Assembly: GCA_024734495.1 (NCBI GenBank)
Contig: JALMQS010000268.1
Location: 1 to 64,000, forward strand
Length of the DNA: 64,000 nt
Reading direction: 5' to 3'
Source: Forficula auricularia
Lineage: Eukaryota; Arthropoda; Insecta; Dermaptera; Forficulidae
Below are positions 36,001 through 51,000 of the stretch, piece by piece. The position numbers and the translations under genes were made by a program. The notes under the pieces were generated by a model, which had not been told where the DNA came from, ran no database searches, and saw nothing but the letters and a program-made list of their open reading frames with translations. Each line of letters opens with the position of its first letter. Within the stretch, counting starts at the first letter, position 1.

Positions 36001-39000
36001 TTCAAAATAGAACCAAGATACAAATATATAAACAAAAATATATACAAATAAATATACAATTTTTGCTCGTTTAATAAGAGTAGATTTAAAAAAATTATTA
36101 TTTAAAATTTAAAATAGGAAAACTTGTTTAACAAAGAAGCATGTGGAGAATTTGATAGTTTAATACAATACTTTTAAATGATTTGCTTGACCTGAGATCA
36201 AAATTTCATTTTTTCTAATTAAAGATTATTTCCACCGAATGATTATTTTAATGTCTTTTAAATAAACTAATTGTCTTCTTTTTTTCTCTTTGAATATTCA
36301 ACCTTGATATGATGTTTGCCTGTCCTCTTTGTTTGCGTTTTATCAACTGTATGTCCCTTTAGTTCTCTCTTCTACCTTTTGATTGCGCGATTCTTCATCC
36401 TTCTCTCTTTCTACACTCGTTAACTTCCGAGGACGAATCGCTCAAGAAATGATCAGGCACTTCCGTTTTCGGTCTACTTATGTCACATTACACAAGAAGA
36501 ATTCGTTTCTTTCTTATAACAACTTAATAGCTTTCTGTCTACTTAAGAAAATATCATTGATTACTGGTTGAATTATTTTGGTCTTTTGATAAGACGAGTA
36601 AAAAAAAATACCTCTTTTATGGCTTTATGCAAAATTCTTATTAGAAGAAAATTATTTTCTTAATCAGTAATAATTTCTTATAATGGGATTTATAATCCCC
36701 CGAAAAGACTCATTCTCCCTTTCACAGTCAAATTCTCCATGCTCATTTCGCCAATTTCGTTCTAATTTATTTTCAAGAGTAAAACCCAAGTCCAGCCAAA
36801 CTGGCTTAGTTTACATTTAAATGAAATTGTTTTTTAAGATATGGGCTCTATATGACGTCATTGAGTTAGTGGCGAAAGTGTGCATGAAGAACCTAAGCTG
36901 CCACTGCACACTATCAAGACGACAGGAAGATTTTCATTGGGTTTATATTAGGGATGTTACAGAGCTTCAACTCCGACTCCGAAAGGTCGGAACTTCCGAT
37001 TGATTTTACCCCTCCGGCTCCAATAATTTTGAATCAGAGGTTATAACGAATATCGAAACCAGCCAGAGCGAGCACCTACAAGTTTTAACTTGTCGGCCGG
37101 GGAATCCCCTCACGCCAGCATATTTTTCTATTGTTGCATGTTACTTACGTATGTGTATTATTATTTATATTTGGCTGATTACTAAATTATATTTCTATTA
37201 TTTCATTAGGCCTGTCCTTAACAGTTAGTTAAATACATCTCACTTCTACTCCGATTCCGATAAATCAAATTTAAAATCTCCGGTTCCGGTAATCCCACCT
37301 CCGTAACATCCTTAGTTGATATTCATATTTCCCGAGAGAATTAACAATCAAAATCGTGAATTTAAAAATGCTTTGTTTACATGTTTTAATTAGAGAGATG
37401 GATAAATTTAATTATATTAAAACATTAGCTTGTACAATGTAAATACGATGTTGAGTTGATGAAAATTTGCCTTGCTACATATTTATTATGTCTAGTCAAT
37501 TAATCTGTAAGAATTTTGAATAAGTGTGTAATTCGAGAAAAGTATGCTGATGTACGATGTACCCCTTGGTGTAAAGAGCTTGGTGAATAGGTGACTAACT
37601 CATAGGAAAAACTGTAAGGGCATAAAAATATTAATTTTTTTTACTCAAAGTCAAAACTTTGAAAAGTTACTAAATCCGACTTACATTCACACTTATTCAT
37701 AATTCTTACAAATTTATTGTCTAGATATTATAAATTAGTAGAAGGACAAATTTTCAAAATCGTTTGTACAAGCTAATGTTAGAACATAGAATTAAATCTA
37801 TCTATCTAACTCTCTAACTAAAACATGTAAACAAAACATGTGAATAATGGACTTCAGTTACTTTGTATAAGGAAATAATTCGAGATGAAGTTATTTACCT
37901 CAAATTTAACTGTCCTCGCGACATGTTTTGCGCTCAAAGCTAGTGAGACTTCTCTTATTCCACTCGCTCTCGGATTCTAAAATCTCCAATCTTTTAAGAC
38001 TGACCTCATAGATACTTATGTCAATAATATAAGGCTTGAATATTTCTGAAACTATTACATTCTACTCAATTGGTTTTAATTGAATAGGGGTATGTCAAGC
38101 AAAAGTCAAAGGTAACTCGGGGGTTCAAATTTTTTAAAAATTTTGAAAAAAAAATCAATTTATTACTATAATGTAATTTTTTTTATATGATAATAATGAG
38201 AGAAGGAGTTACACCAAAAAGGTGCAACCCCTAAAGGCCTGGGTGGCCCCTCCATCGTGAAAAGAAGAAGAAAGAATTTTATGGGTTGGGCGGGGGTCGA
38301 AGGTATCTGTGGATACGGGTCTTAAATAGCTGAAGGTTATAAGTCGCGGGAAAGATGGTGGCAGGGAGCGAGTTCCAGTCTCTGGAGGTCATAGGGATAA
38401 AAGAGTTGGCGAAAGCGCTTGTTCGACTTTTATCCAATTTGACAGCGAAGGGGTGCACATTCTTTTAAAATTTTGACTCTATATCTTGTTTTTTTTTGGC
38501 TTGTCGGCCTTTCTAGCCATAAGCCAATTTACAATACTATTTATTATTATTTTTAAAATGTGTCTCTACCCCGGGGTCAGATTTTAGCTGGATGCCTCGA
38601 GTCGGATTTGAACCCGGGTCAACATGGCTGACAACCTACTTTTTTTTTTAAGTGTTTATTAGCCAAAAAGATTTATATAAATTTTTTACAATAATATCCC
38701 TAACACGCCGGGATATGGAATATTATTTTAAGTTTAATCTACATTACGTAGAATGTATTCGTAGTTATTAATTAATATATTTTTTTACTTATTTACATAC
38801 ATATTTGGTTTTTTCCCCTTCTTAGGTTAAGGGATAGAGATATAACATTTTTTAAGGCTGACACCCTACCACCTATCCTAACCCGATCCCCCAACTCTAT
38901 CTTGTTAATAAAAGAATACTTAAGCTTTAATTTATAAAAGCTTGAAAAAATCTAAAATAAAAAACCTCATGATTTTTTAATTTGTTTAGATTTAACTGAA

Positions 39001-42000
39001 GTTCAAATCACTTGCGAATCCATTATTAGAAGATTTTAATTTTTGACGAGAAAAATTATTGTTAAAAATTAATTTTAATCCATTTGATTTATAAATAGAG
39101 TGAGGCAATTTTTCTTCCTAAAAACTCTAGTTATAGTAGGTACATATTCTATAACAAACCCATCCTGACTCCCCCTCCCCCCCCCCAAAAAAAAAAACAA
39201 AAAAAAACAAACTATAAATCTAGACAAATTCAATATTCGAGGTTGACCTTTCCTTTGTGTCAGTATTTGTTTATCATCTGATCATAAGGTAGTTTAATTT
39301 GCTTTTGAAATCTCTTCTTTGAAGCCGATATCTGAAATCGCTTGTAAATAAAGAATGTTACGAAAGCAAGGGGATTATTATGATTGCATGGGAGTCTACC
39401 GTCCTTACTCGAAGTAATGCCTGAAAAATCTATATGAAATATTGGTAGACAAAGGTCGCTTTAGAAATCATTTACAAAACTAAAATCATCATCTTGATTA
39501 GATGTTTTAAAGGCCCAGGAAGACTAAATATATTAAAAGAATGAGATTGAAAACGAACGATTTCAACTTTGAAAATTTAATATTCATCTCTGACAAGAAT
39601 CATTACTTTAATTATTACAAGAGAAGATATCTAGGAAACACCCGAACAGGAAGGTACCTAGAGCGGGCTTATTAATAAAAATAATATAAATTAAACTAAT
39701 ATAAATGAAAATCCACAAAAATCTAAGATATATCTTCTAAAATTTTATTTTAATACTTTTCATGCCAATATTTTTATATTAATATATACCTATATACTTA
39801 TACTTTATTTTTTAATCTGATTTTTATTTTAAAAAATGGGACCCACACCAAAACAAATTTATAAGTATGCACTTGCATATCCAGTGCACAGTATCCCCAT
39901 ATTTAAGAAAATAGAGTCCATAAATTCAAAGATTGATGCCAGAATGAGACAAGAAGAATTATATTTTTGCTCCGCATGAGAGTTATTTTTATAGCAGATA
40001 TTCACTGCTTAAGCTACTTGTTCTGGGAAGTAGAATTAAACTTAAAATTTATTTAATCCATTAAATTATTTGAACAGGGCTTTTGGAGTGAGGATCCGTA
40101 CATCGTTTCATATAGAAAATTGGCCATCTTTTGTCTATACTAAAAATGTATTATAACTTCAAGAAAACGCATTGTTTTCTAGTGGATAAATTGTAGATGA
40201 CTGTAACTTACAGTATCCCTCTGACTGTATATATGGTACAGCAACTGACTTTAGACAGTCATCCGTCTAAGAAATATCCACGATACATTATGCATAGGTT
40301 CTGAGATGCCGCGGAAGCTTCATCGTGAACATTAAAAGCTTAAAAATATATTTTTCTTTTTTAATTCGTAATTTGAGTATTTTTTAAATTTCTTAATTAT
40401 TTTTCTATTCTGTTGTTCAAAGCAATCTGATTAAACATCATCATTAAATAAATTTTATTTTATTTCTTATTTGTTATGAAGAAAAAAATATCCCATAAAT
40501 CTCGGTTGTTAAATAATTTCAGATAATTCTTGGATGGTTGACAGCCTAGGATTATTGTTTTTGATGGCTTATTTGAGGCGTTCCAATCTAGTCGTTTTGC
40601 TTGTATTCATTGAAATTCACTGAAGGATAATACAAGAGAATCGTAATGGTCTTATGATCTCTATAAGAGAATTATCATTAACGGCTGTCTTTTTAAGGTT
40701 ATTTGCTTTGATTATATAAGTAGAAACACACACTTGCGCTCTTAGTAAATCAACAAAAATCTATTAAAATAATTATTATTAGACCCCAAAACACCTGATT
40801 TTTCTTCCCACCCCTAAAAAATTTCCTTTAAATGTAATGAATTCTTCATATCCTTGAATTCGCTTCCCTACCGTCAAATTTCCTACCATTAATAATAAAT
40901 GAATTTGTCCATGAACAAGAAAATAGCAAGAGATTGTGTCTTAATATTTAAATTTAAATAATTATTTTAAAAAAGAGTTGGACCTTATTAAATTAATTGT
41001 TATACATATACATATCGTCGTTGATCTTACAAAACCTCGTAAGTCCGATTTTTGGTCAAATACGTATTATTCGTTTATACCGACCAACTTTTCACGGCGC
41101 ATTTCTCTATTGAAACCTTATTATTCTATTCCAATTTAATTTCGCGCTACGGACAAATAATAAATATTACATTGTATTTGTATGTATTGTTGTTTAAAAT
41201 GGTTTATCTTGTTTTCTGACAAACAATGAATTTAGGACTTACGAGATTTTGAAAGATCAGCGACGATATGATCCTGTGAAAACCAAAGTGGTGTAAGTCA
41301 CATTAATATTATTTTGAGATATAAAAGCTTTTAGTTTACTTGTTATAAGAAATTACATTGACTCCATAAACTTATGCTCCTCTCTGTGAAGTTATTAACG
41401 GAGTTAGGGCATAGACTACCTTTCCCTTAAATTTGTAGTTTGGGGTACACAAAATAGTACATTTCTGGACTTTAATCATAATCCAAAAAAGTAAAAATGG
41501 ACTTGCACGACTTTGGTTTTAACAGGATTCGTAGAACGGATGTTTGATAGATCAGAGGCTCATGGGATGATCTTTCCCAAGATTATTTTTATTTTATTTT
41601 TTTAATAACAAAATGTTTAGGCCCGAATTTCTGGATACGTGCTTGATACCTAGATATATAAAGGTGGTTCCAATAAGTAAAATTTATCATTAATTAAAGT
41701 CCGGCGGCATTGTAATTAATATAAGTAATCTAAAATCCTTTAGTGCACTTTAAAATATATGATATGACTTTAAACTTGAAAAACAAGAACGGTCAATGGC
41801 TGTCACTTCTCTGATCTGTTGTGACTATTTATCCAATTCTTCATATCATTTTTTTATAACTGCGGTTCGAATTCAAAAATATTTCAAGAAATCACAGACT
41901 GTGGCGGGAAGTAGTAATGTGCATTGACTGGGCTGTCACGGTTTGTGATTTAACCCCTCTAGATTTCTTTCTGAAGGATTGCGTGAAATCTTATACTAAC

Positions 42001-45000
42001 AATCCACATACTAGTATAGCTGGTCATCTTAAATTCCCGAGAGGTTATTGATGGGTTTGAACAGTTATTAAAAAAAGATGCTTTCAAGAATTGAATTAAT
42101 AAGAATTAGAAAAACCGAGATGACCTCTGGACCATTTTTCACGTTATCAGTCATTTCATATGTATATCGATGTGTAATAAAAACTTCCCTTTTATTCCAA
42201 TAATTTCACCAACCCCATAACTAATACTTTCTCAAAATTAGATATTACCCCAGCCCTCTACAATAGACATAACTTAGCCTTCTTCTTCTTCTTCGAGTGC
42301 CATACCCGAAACGGGTGTCGGCTCCTCTCCACATATACCTGTGCTGAGTGTGTTTAGTTGTTTTACACAGATATATGGGACCTACTTTTTAACGCCGGTT
42401 CCGAACGGTTAATTTGGAGAGGTTACTAGGCAATTATACTCTTGGTAGGTTGCCATTACTTTCCAAGAGGAGGCGACTGAAAATATCTATCTGCCGAGAC
42501 TCGGTCTCGAACCAGCGATCTTCGAGTCAGCGACCCAACACTCTATCCACTGACCCACAGTCGCCTCTTAGCCTACTACTTAATAAACAATAAAATAGAT
42601 AAAATTAATCCCCAAGAAAAAAGCGGTGTCTACAAATTACAATGTGACTGTGGAGCTTTTTACATAGGACACACTGGTAGATCCATCAACAACCGTCTTG
42701 TTGAACACAAGAGATCACTGAAGCAGCTACAATTCAACAGTGATAAGCCTAATCCCCAACCACTAAATTACGTTTCAGCATTTGCTGAACATCTATTTGA
42801 TAGCAATCATTTCCCATCTAAAGAAAGCCCCCTTATTCTACATTTCTCCCTCAAAAGGACTCAAATTAGATTTATTGGAATCCAGTGAAATTAAGAAAGC
42901 AATCGCCCGCAAAGAACCCATTCTCAATAACCAATTAGAAACCATAATTGATCTATTAATAAACCTAATTTAACCGAAATTCATTCTTTAATAAATATTT
43001 GTTCCTCTTTTTTCCCCTTTGAATTAACTTTCTATATCTTCTTCTTTTGTCTAAATTTATATAGTCTAAAACCTTTACACAAATTCCTTTGATAGGTATT
43101 TCTAGAATCCTTTACAAATAAATTTCGAAAATAGATATCCTATCTGAAATGTATGGACTTTGGCCAGACAATTTGTCCAATACCTAGCTTCTCCCCTCCA
43201 CATACCCCTAAATTCAACCACACAAATTCTTTCAACGCCCATTAGCTCACCCCCCCCCCCCACTCGCCATGTACTAAAATATTAACCACCAGACTATAAT
43301 ATCAATACAATGTAAAAATTTTATATTCAGTTTTTTGTTAAACCTCCTGATGAAGGGTTCATAGCCCGAAATATGTATAGAGATAAATAAAAAATCTCCA
43401 AAATAATTTAAAAGATTTTTTTAATTTTTTTAATTTTTTAATTTTATTTCCACCTTGTGAAACACCATTATAATCCGATAAATAATTCCTTTGTGTAATA
43501 AATAAATTTGGCACATTTAAAATACAATCAGATTTTATTTTATTTCAAAATTATATCATTCTTAGTGGGATTTATATTCTGTATATAGAAAGAGTAGGAT
43601 TGAATGAAATTCGAAAATTATTATTTTAATTTTTTGTTTTTAATTAGTTTTAGTTTTGTTTTCAATCTCTATTACTAAATACATATTTATATTTATGTAG
43701 AGTTTGATGAGAGTGTAAGTAATCATTACGAAGGCGACACTTTTAAAGCTAATTATCTAATTAAATTCAATTAACAACTTTCCTGCATTGTGTTATTTTC
43801 CTGTCGTACTTACTTTTTATATATCCGTTTTTTTCTTTTGATGACAACACCTTGAAACGAATGAAATAGTAAATACAAACAATCAACTCAACACTTTTCA
43901 AGGTGTTTCTTAAGAAAAAAAGCAATGACTCTCAATGATTTTAATTAATCGGACTAATTAATTTTTCATACTGTATTAAAATCTTCGGCCTATTCATTAT
44001 AAATTTTGTTATATTTAGAAAAAAAAACTACTAAGAAGAGGTGTTTTTGTTATTTATACTTGTCAATGATCACTTAAGACCGGTTTGTTCATATCCGCTC
44101 AAACTTATCGGAAATTTAAATTAACTTTAGACTCAAATTATACCAATATACCACATGCGACATCCTAACTCATACGGGGAACAAAATTCTAGAAACCGGG
44201 AAAGAGGACCTCGCAGTAGTACTGTTTATTTTAAAGGCTTTGGACTCAGCCTTTGGCTTTATACGAGGGGTGAACCGAGATTGGAATTATTTTGAAATTC
44301 ATTAGATAATGTCTCTACATCTGTTGATCCTTCTATTTGGAAGTGGAAGTGGAAGTAGGTGTATACGATATTAGGTCGCGGTTCACCCCTTAGCTTTATA
44401 CCAACACTTTGCAAATTGTTCGAAAGCTTTAGTCGTAGTATTAAAGTAGTGGTTGATGGAACATTATCCACAATTCCACATCTTTCTCTACAAATACAGG
44501 AGTTCCTCAAGGCTCAATTATCTCCCCCACGTATTATTTTAACATCCTTCTCTTTTAAAGAATAAAAAAATGGAAATAATGCATTTTAATTGAAAGTATT
44601 TTTTTCTCAACTTAATATTCTAGACGAATTTAACTATAGATTTCACTACTTTTTCGAACATGGCCTGTTTTTTCATAGAATTGTTTTGGGTGTGATTTCT
44701 CTTCTTTTTATAAGCTAATATGTAGCTTTTATTTTTTATTTTTTTTTTTTGAGGGTGGAGTAAATTTACCCTACAAATTTCACCTCTTCGTTTTAGAGGT
44801 TAAGGGTAGTAAAGTTTTTGTTATTAAATTTCACTTTTATTAATCTCCAAAACTCTACCATTATGTCAAATTTTAGCATCCTAGGTTCAATTTATTTATA
44901 ATATATGCAAATTTACCCTATAATCTTCACCCCTTCATTTTAGGTGTTGAAAGAGAGAAAGTTTGAGTTTTTTGAATTTTTCAAACTTTACCAGCATGCG

Positions 45001-48000
45001 AAATATCATGATGCAGGAATGATTAAAAGTACCATATAGGTTTTGATGTCAGTCATTCAGTCAATATCATTAATTTAGAAATCTAATCATATTTTTCAGA
45101 ATTCAGTTTATTAATGAGAGAGAATTCTCACCTGAAGTTGAAGCCTTCACACACAAAGAGTTTCTCCTGCGAACACTCTTCTTGGCAGGCAAGAACACTA
45201 TTTGCAGGAAGAGAGCGACGTACAAACTGTTCGGGAACTCGCCGTCCAGCGCCGATTTTCCGGAAACAAGCTAAAAATAGATATAAAATAAGAAACAGAA
45301 TTCTGATATTAGACTTTTATTTAATCAAAATTTTACTTAATTTACAGATTTTTAACTTTAGAAAGTTCAAATCAAAAGTAGATTTGGTGGTTGTATTGTT
45401 ATTTATTAAGTCATAAAACAACATTGGTCTACAGTGGGTGGCCAAATATTATACTCAAATTTATCAAGTAAATTTATTTTATTCAAACTTTTCAACAAAT
45501 CTAGTCTAATAACCCTTTTGGACTGGCCTGGAAACTCGGCAGACCTCAACCCGATCGAAAATGTATGGCCGGCCCTAAAAAAAGAAATTTGCAAAGATAC
45601 AATAATTACTAACAAAGGGGATTTGATAGAAAATATAATTAAAGCATGGCTCAATACACCTGCACTTTAAGAAATAGCCAAAAAATGCATTGCCAGCAAG
45701 CCGCAGCGATTGCTCGAAAGAGAGGATTCACTAAAAATTGAAATTGTATTTGTATTATTGAATTTATATTGTCCTAAGTTAATAAACCTGTAAAGATAAC
45801 AATTGAAACGATATTATGAGTTTAATAGTAAGCTAAACCCTTAAAAACGAATGAAAGATAATAATTTGGCCTTAAAATGACTAGTTATAATAATTTGGCC
45901 ACCCACTGTATATAAGCACATCTCTCACTAAAGATTACAACATTTAATTTTTTAATTTCGAGATATTTTAATTTAACTTCCCCTCTTCCTTCCCTGAATT
46001 ACTTTTAATTAAAATCTTAAATTCTGATATCTTCTCTTTCTAAACTTTGAAATTTAATCATTTTAATTTTTTGTCACGCCATTACAGGGTCAGGTGAATT
46101 ACTCACACATCCCTTTAAATAAAGACTTTCTTCCTCGCTAAAATTTAGCTTTCTACATTTTTTGAGATTTGAAATTTAATTAATTTAATTTTAGGTTACT
46201 ACATCTCTACAACCTTGTAATTTTTATGACACCATAGTTGACCGCTATAGTTCTACAATTATTGTATGGTCTATAATTTTGGTAAAGAAGTTCTCTTTCT
46301 TCCTTGCTAAATTTAGTCATTTTTTATTTTATGTGTTCTTGTCCCATTTTCGCTTATTCCAAGAATTATTCTCATCTCCTCTATTAAATTATTTAATATT
46401 TATTTGGTGCTTATTGATTGTTAAATTCGGTTGTGTAATATTAATTAAAAATTGTACAAATTTTAATGGAAATATGTACAAATTATGTATTTCGAAGGTA
46501 TATTAATTTGTAGCTCTTTTTCAGCAGTGGGATAACAAGCAGTGGTATAACAAATCACTATAGAAAAGTTATTTGAAATTATTAAATTAAATTAAAGAGT
46601 AGTAAGTTTTTACTTTTTCCCAAACACCACTTTCTGAGACTCTATTACTCATTCAAAATTTATACCTTAAATCAAAGGTTTCCAAACTGTGTGCCGCGGC
46701 ACCCCGGGGAGCCGCGGACTTTTCACAGGTGCGCCGCGAAGCCTCATAATCAGGGCCGGCCAAAATTTCTTTTTCGGGCTCTCGTTGAATATTCCCTTAT
46801 AAAGAAATTACTAGCGCTTTTGTTTGTTTTTCTGGGTTGTGCGATCTTCTCATTTTAATTAAATTTTAATTCACTTCTTTTGCAACCAGGTCTCCTTATA
46901 TTACTAAAATTTATAAATAATGCTAGATACGGTTGGTGAGAACTTGTCTCTTCAATATCATATGACTTAAAAATACGTTTTCGATTTTTTTCTGATTTTA
47001 TGTATTTTTCATCAGCAAGTTCTGAAACTAAATAGAAAGACTTTTCATTATGAAAAAATAACCCCTCCAACACACCTACATTTTGTCACCAAAATACTCT
47101 TTATAAAACCTTAGGTTTTTGAATTAGCAGATTATCGGAATCCACAGGCAGAAATAAACATGCTTGAAAATGATTTTTCTCAACGTTTCAGACATTTATA
47201 AATACTTTAAGTATAAATAAATTTTGAGTGATTTGATTATTAATTCGGCAAGTAGACTTCGCCTGATTCCCTGGCATACCGAGTAATTAATATTATTGTT
47301 ATTAAAAGAGATGGTAGTTTTTCAATAACATAAGTAGGAAAAAATTAAGAAAGAACCAGGTCAGAGAAGAAGCAAAGGGTACATTTGGCATTTGGTTCTA
47401 GATTTCCTAGTCACTCCTGAGAATAACGTAACAAAGATATCAAGTGTGATTATGTGCATAAAAAGCAAAAAGGAAAGAACTCTGATACTACTCAGAAACA
47501 AAGATGTTATTCTTCTCAAGGCTACTCTTACTCTCAATTCATCAACCTATATATAGGCATAAATAAAAAATATTTTCTCATATATCTATTGTTTTAATAT
47601 AAATGGAAAAATTCGAGATTTCTTCTCTGACAGTGTAAACAAAATAAAAGATCTTGAAATAAGCCTCTTAAAATTGTTTATGGTAAATCTAATTCAAATG
47701 AATTTTGGTGATCGATTAACTCTAGGTATCCCCTGAAGAATCTTGAAATAATTCATTTTTTACTTTACCATACAGGGTATGGTCAAGTATTGTAATCGCG
47801 CATGAAAAAAGTGTTTTTTTTTCGAAATATCTCAAAAACAGCTGAAATTATTTTGATAAAAAAAAATTGGGCGAATCAATGGCATTTCGGTCTACAAAAA
47901 AGCTCTAATAAGTGAACATCGAAAAAACTATATTTTTCGAGATAATAACTGTTTTGTCAAAATATCTGCTAGTTTGTTATCTGATAGTTTGTTATTCTGT

Positions 48001-51000
48001 GCGATACTAAATTTTGTGGACGAACTAGCTCAAAAACTAGTCTAAATATCAAAACCAAATTTCACAGGTAGTTTTGGTGCATTGAGATTAAGATCTGATT
48101 AGATTTTGGTGCATATCGATCCAAATTTAGGAGGGTGGGGGGAGTTAAAAATTTAAAATTATAATATTTTCAAACTAAAAAAACAAGAAAAATTAAATAT
48201 ACTATAAAATGAACATATAATAACGAAAATATTTTTTTTTCTGGCGCTAAAATTAGGGGGTGGGGGTCAAAAAATGAAAATCTAGGCCCTTGTACTAAAC
48301 TCAACCAGAAGTGTATGGTAAAGTCAGGTGGATGGCCACATCAGAACGTGTCAATTTATTTTTTTAATGCACCGAGAAGATTTAAAGTCTAAAGATCTTT
48401 GCATTACTGAAGTGAAGAGAATAGTCAAGCAATAGGGTTAAAACGAAGGTATTGGTTCTATAACTTTGAGTCAAAAAAGAGTTCCATTCATGGAATTAAA
48501 TGTATTGACGAATGAAGCGGTAGGTACTTTACTTTTTCAATTTATCAAATTATAATTTGAATAATATATACTAAAGTTTATTATATATTTTTGAATTACA
48601 AGAATGCAAAAAACATAAGCCAGATTCTTTGGACACATTTGAGGAAAAAAATTGTCTAGGGTGGCGCAAAAAATATACTAATGCTATCGATATTTGTTAA
48701 TAAAAAAAAATTTATTGAAGGAGACAATAAAGAGGGTGTCTTCTGCTGTATATATAAAATAATAAAAGCAGTAGACACACTCTTTTATTGTCTCCTTCAA
48801 TATATAAAAATTCTGCTACCCTCGGCACAAAAACTTTCAATTTAAAATAATTATAGTAAATAATGTACAAGAATGATTACGACCATAACAAAATATCATA
48901 GCCTAATAATCCTTAACTTATTTTCGAACAGAAATTATTTAAAGAATTTCAATTTCAATTAATCACTTAATTAAGACATTTAGTAGAAATAGTAAATAGT
49001 AATTGAAAGTAATGGAAGGCAGCCCAGAGGTAGTGAGGAAGAAAAAAATAACACACATATAAAATAAGGTGTAATTTATTGGAATCCTTCCTCCTTTCCT
49101 TTCAAACCGACGTTTCGGAGGATTTTTCCCTCCTTCTTCAGGGTTTCAAAGGGTCTAGACCCTTTGAGACCCTGAAGAGAGAACTCAGAAATACGTCGGT
49201 TTGAAAGAGGAAGTTCTAATGATTGCACCTTACTTTTCGCACTACCTCCTGAGCTACCTTCCATTACTTTCAATTAAAATTTCTACCAGTCCGTCTCTCT
49301 CCAGAGAAAATTTCGTTGCAAAAAAATAGTAAATAGTTTTTTAAATAATAAACTCCATTGCATTAATTTTTTTTTTGATATTTCGTTTTTAATGCCACTT
49401 TTTGTGAATGTGTTTCTTTAAAATAGCTTCTCACATATGTTATTTGTTCCTAAGGAGATAATTTTTATAAAATTCTATTATATATTAATTATTAAGCAGT
49501 TTTGTCTTCAAAACCTTTTCGCAAGTTTTTCAATTTCGATGACTAGCAGTGAGATAAAATTATTTTGGAAAAATCGTTTTTTGTTTTTTTGTTGTTTTGT
49601 TTTTGTGTAGGTGTCAGATACATTTTCTAGTAAGTCCATAAAAATATCATTGTTTGAAGGAAGTTTGTAACGCGGCTCAGCAGTGCTTGGCGTGAGTCAC
49701 AATAAGGCAATTTTTTAACATATTTTAACTCTATATAATAGACTTTGCATGCAATTTTATTATTAGTATTAAAATAGTTCAATGTGTTAAGGAGAAGTAG
49801 ACGATATTGATAAAACTCGTACTATACTTGATTAATAGAAATCTCTTTCATTCGTGTCTGAGCTTGTTTCAATGTCTCCAATGGATATGGACTTGTCTCG
49901 ACATGTATCCGGAATTACTATAGAAACGCCCAAGCTTATATTTCTCACCCTTTTCTTTTCATACGAGGCGAGGGTGAGATATTCTACCCAAATTGCATTT
50001 CAGAGAATTTTTTTTTTTAATTTTTATCTTTAATTGTTTTTAAAATATATTCAATGAAATAAGGGAATTATTTTTTTCGAAATTTCGGTAGATTCTTTTC
50101 TATTGCTTTTAAGGAAAAAAATTTATCGAATACATTTTTTTCATTAAATAATTATATAAAATGAATTTATTTTTATTAGGTAGATTTTTTAATTTTAGAA
50201 AATAAATTCAATAAGAAATTTGTTTTTAATAAAATTAATAATTTATTTTTTCTAATAAAATTTCCTCGGTATATTAATTATAATGATGCTGGACCGGTAA
50301 GTTTCTCGGTATAGGCTATCAAGCTAAAACCTGCTGGGCGTGTTTAATTTGATAATAAAATTTCCAGATCAAAATTATTTAATTTTTTACTTTCGTAAAA
50401 AAATTCAATTTCGATTTTTTTCCAATTTTTCATTATGAACTGAGATTATATTTTGGTTGAAATTGAACCAAAAATTAAGGCAGGAGCGGAGAGTATAAAA
50501 AAATTTAAATTATAAAATTTTTAAATTAAAAAAAACATAAGCAAGATAAAAAATTACTATAAAACGGCCTTAAAATAAAAAAGAGAATAGCTAATTATTT
50601 TTTCGGGGACTAAAGTTGGAGTGGGGGTGCTTAAAAAGTAGAACTATCAATTTAAGTTCTGGACCATTTGAACGATTTGTACAAAATTCCGTCTACCCAA
50701 CTTAGATGACCTTATGAAAATTTTTCATTATGTGAAATTGATAGTGGCCCAGAAGAGGAAGGGGTTAAAAAATAGGAGAGAGGGGCCAGGTATATTGTAA
50801 AGCCATAAGTGATGCCTCGTAATAATGGACTTTCGATTTTTCTATGGAGAACAATGAGTTTTATAGGGAGAATTTATCTCACTTTCCACTTAAATTTCAC
50901 CATTACTGCCTAAGACTTTGAGGTAAAAAAATCATATAAGGACTTTTATTAAAGTACATTTAATTTCCCTCAGAAAAGTTTATATGAGAGAAATGTCTAA

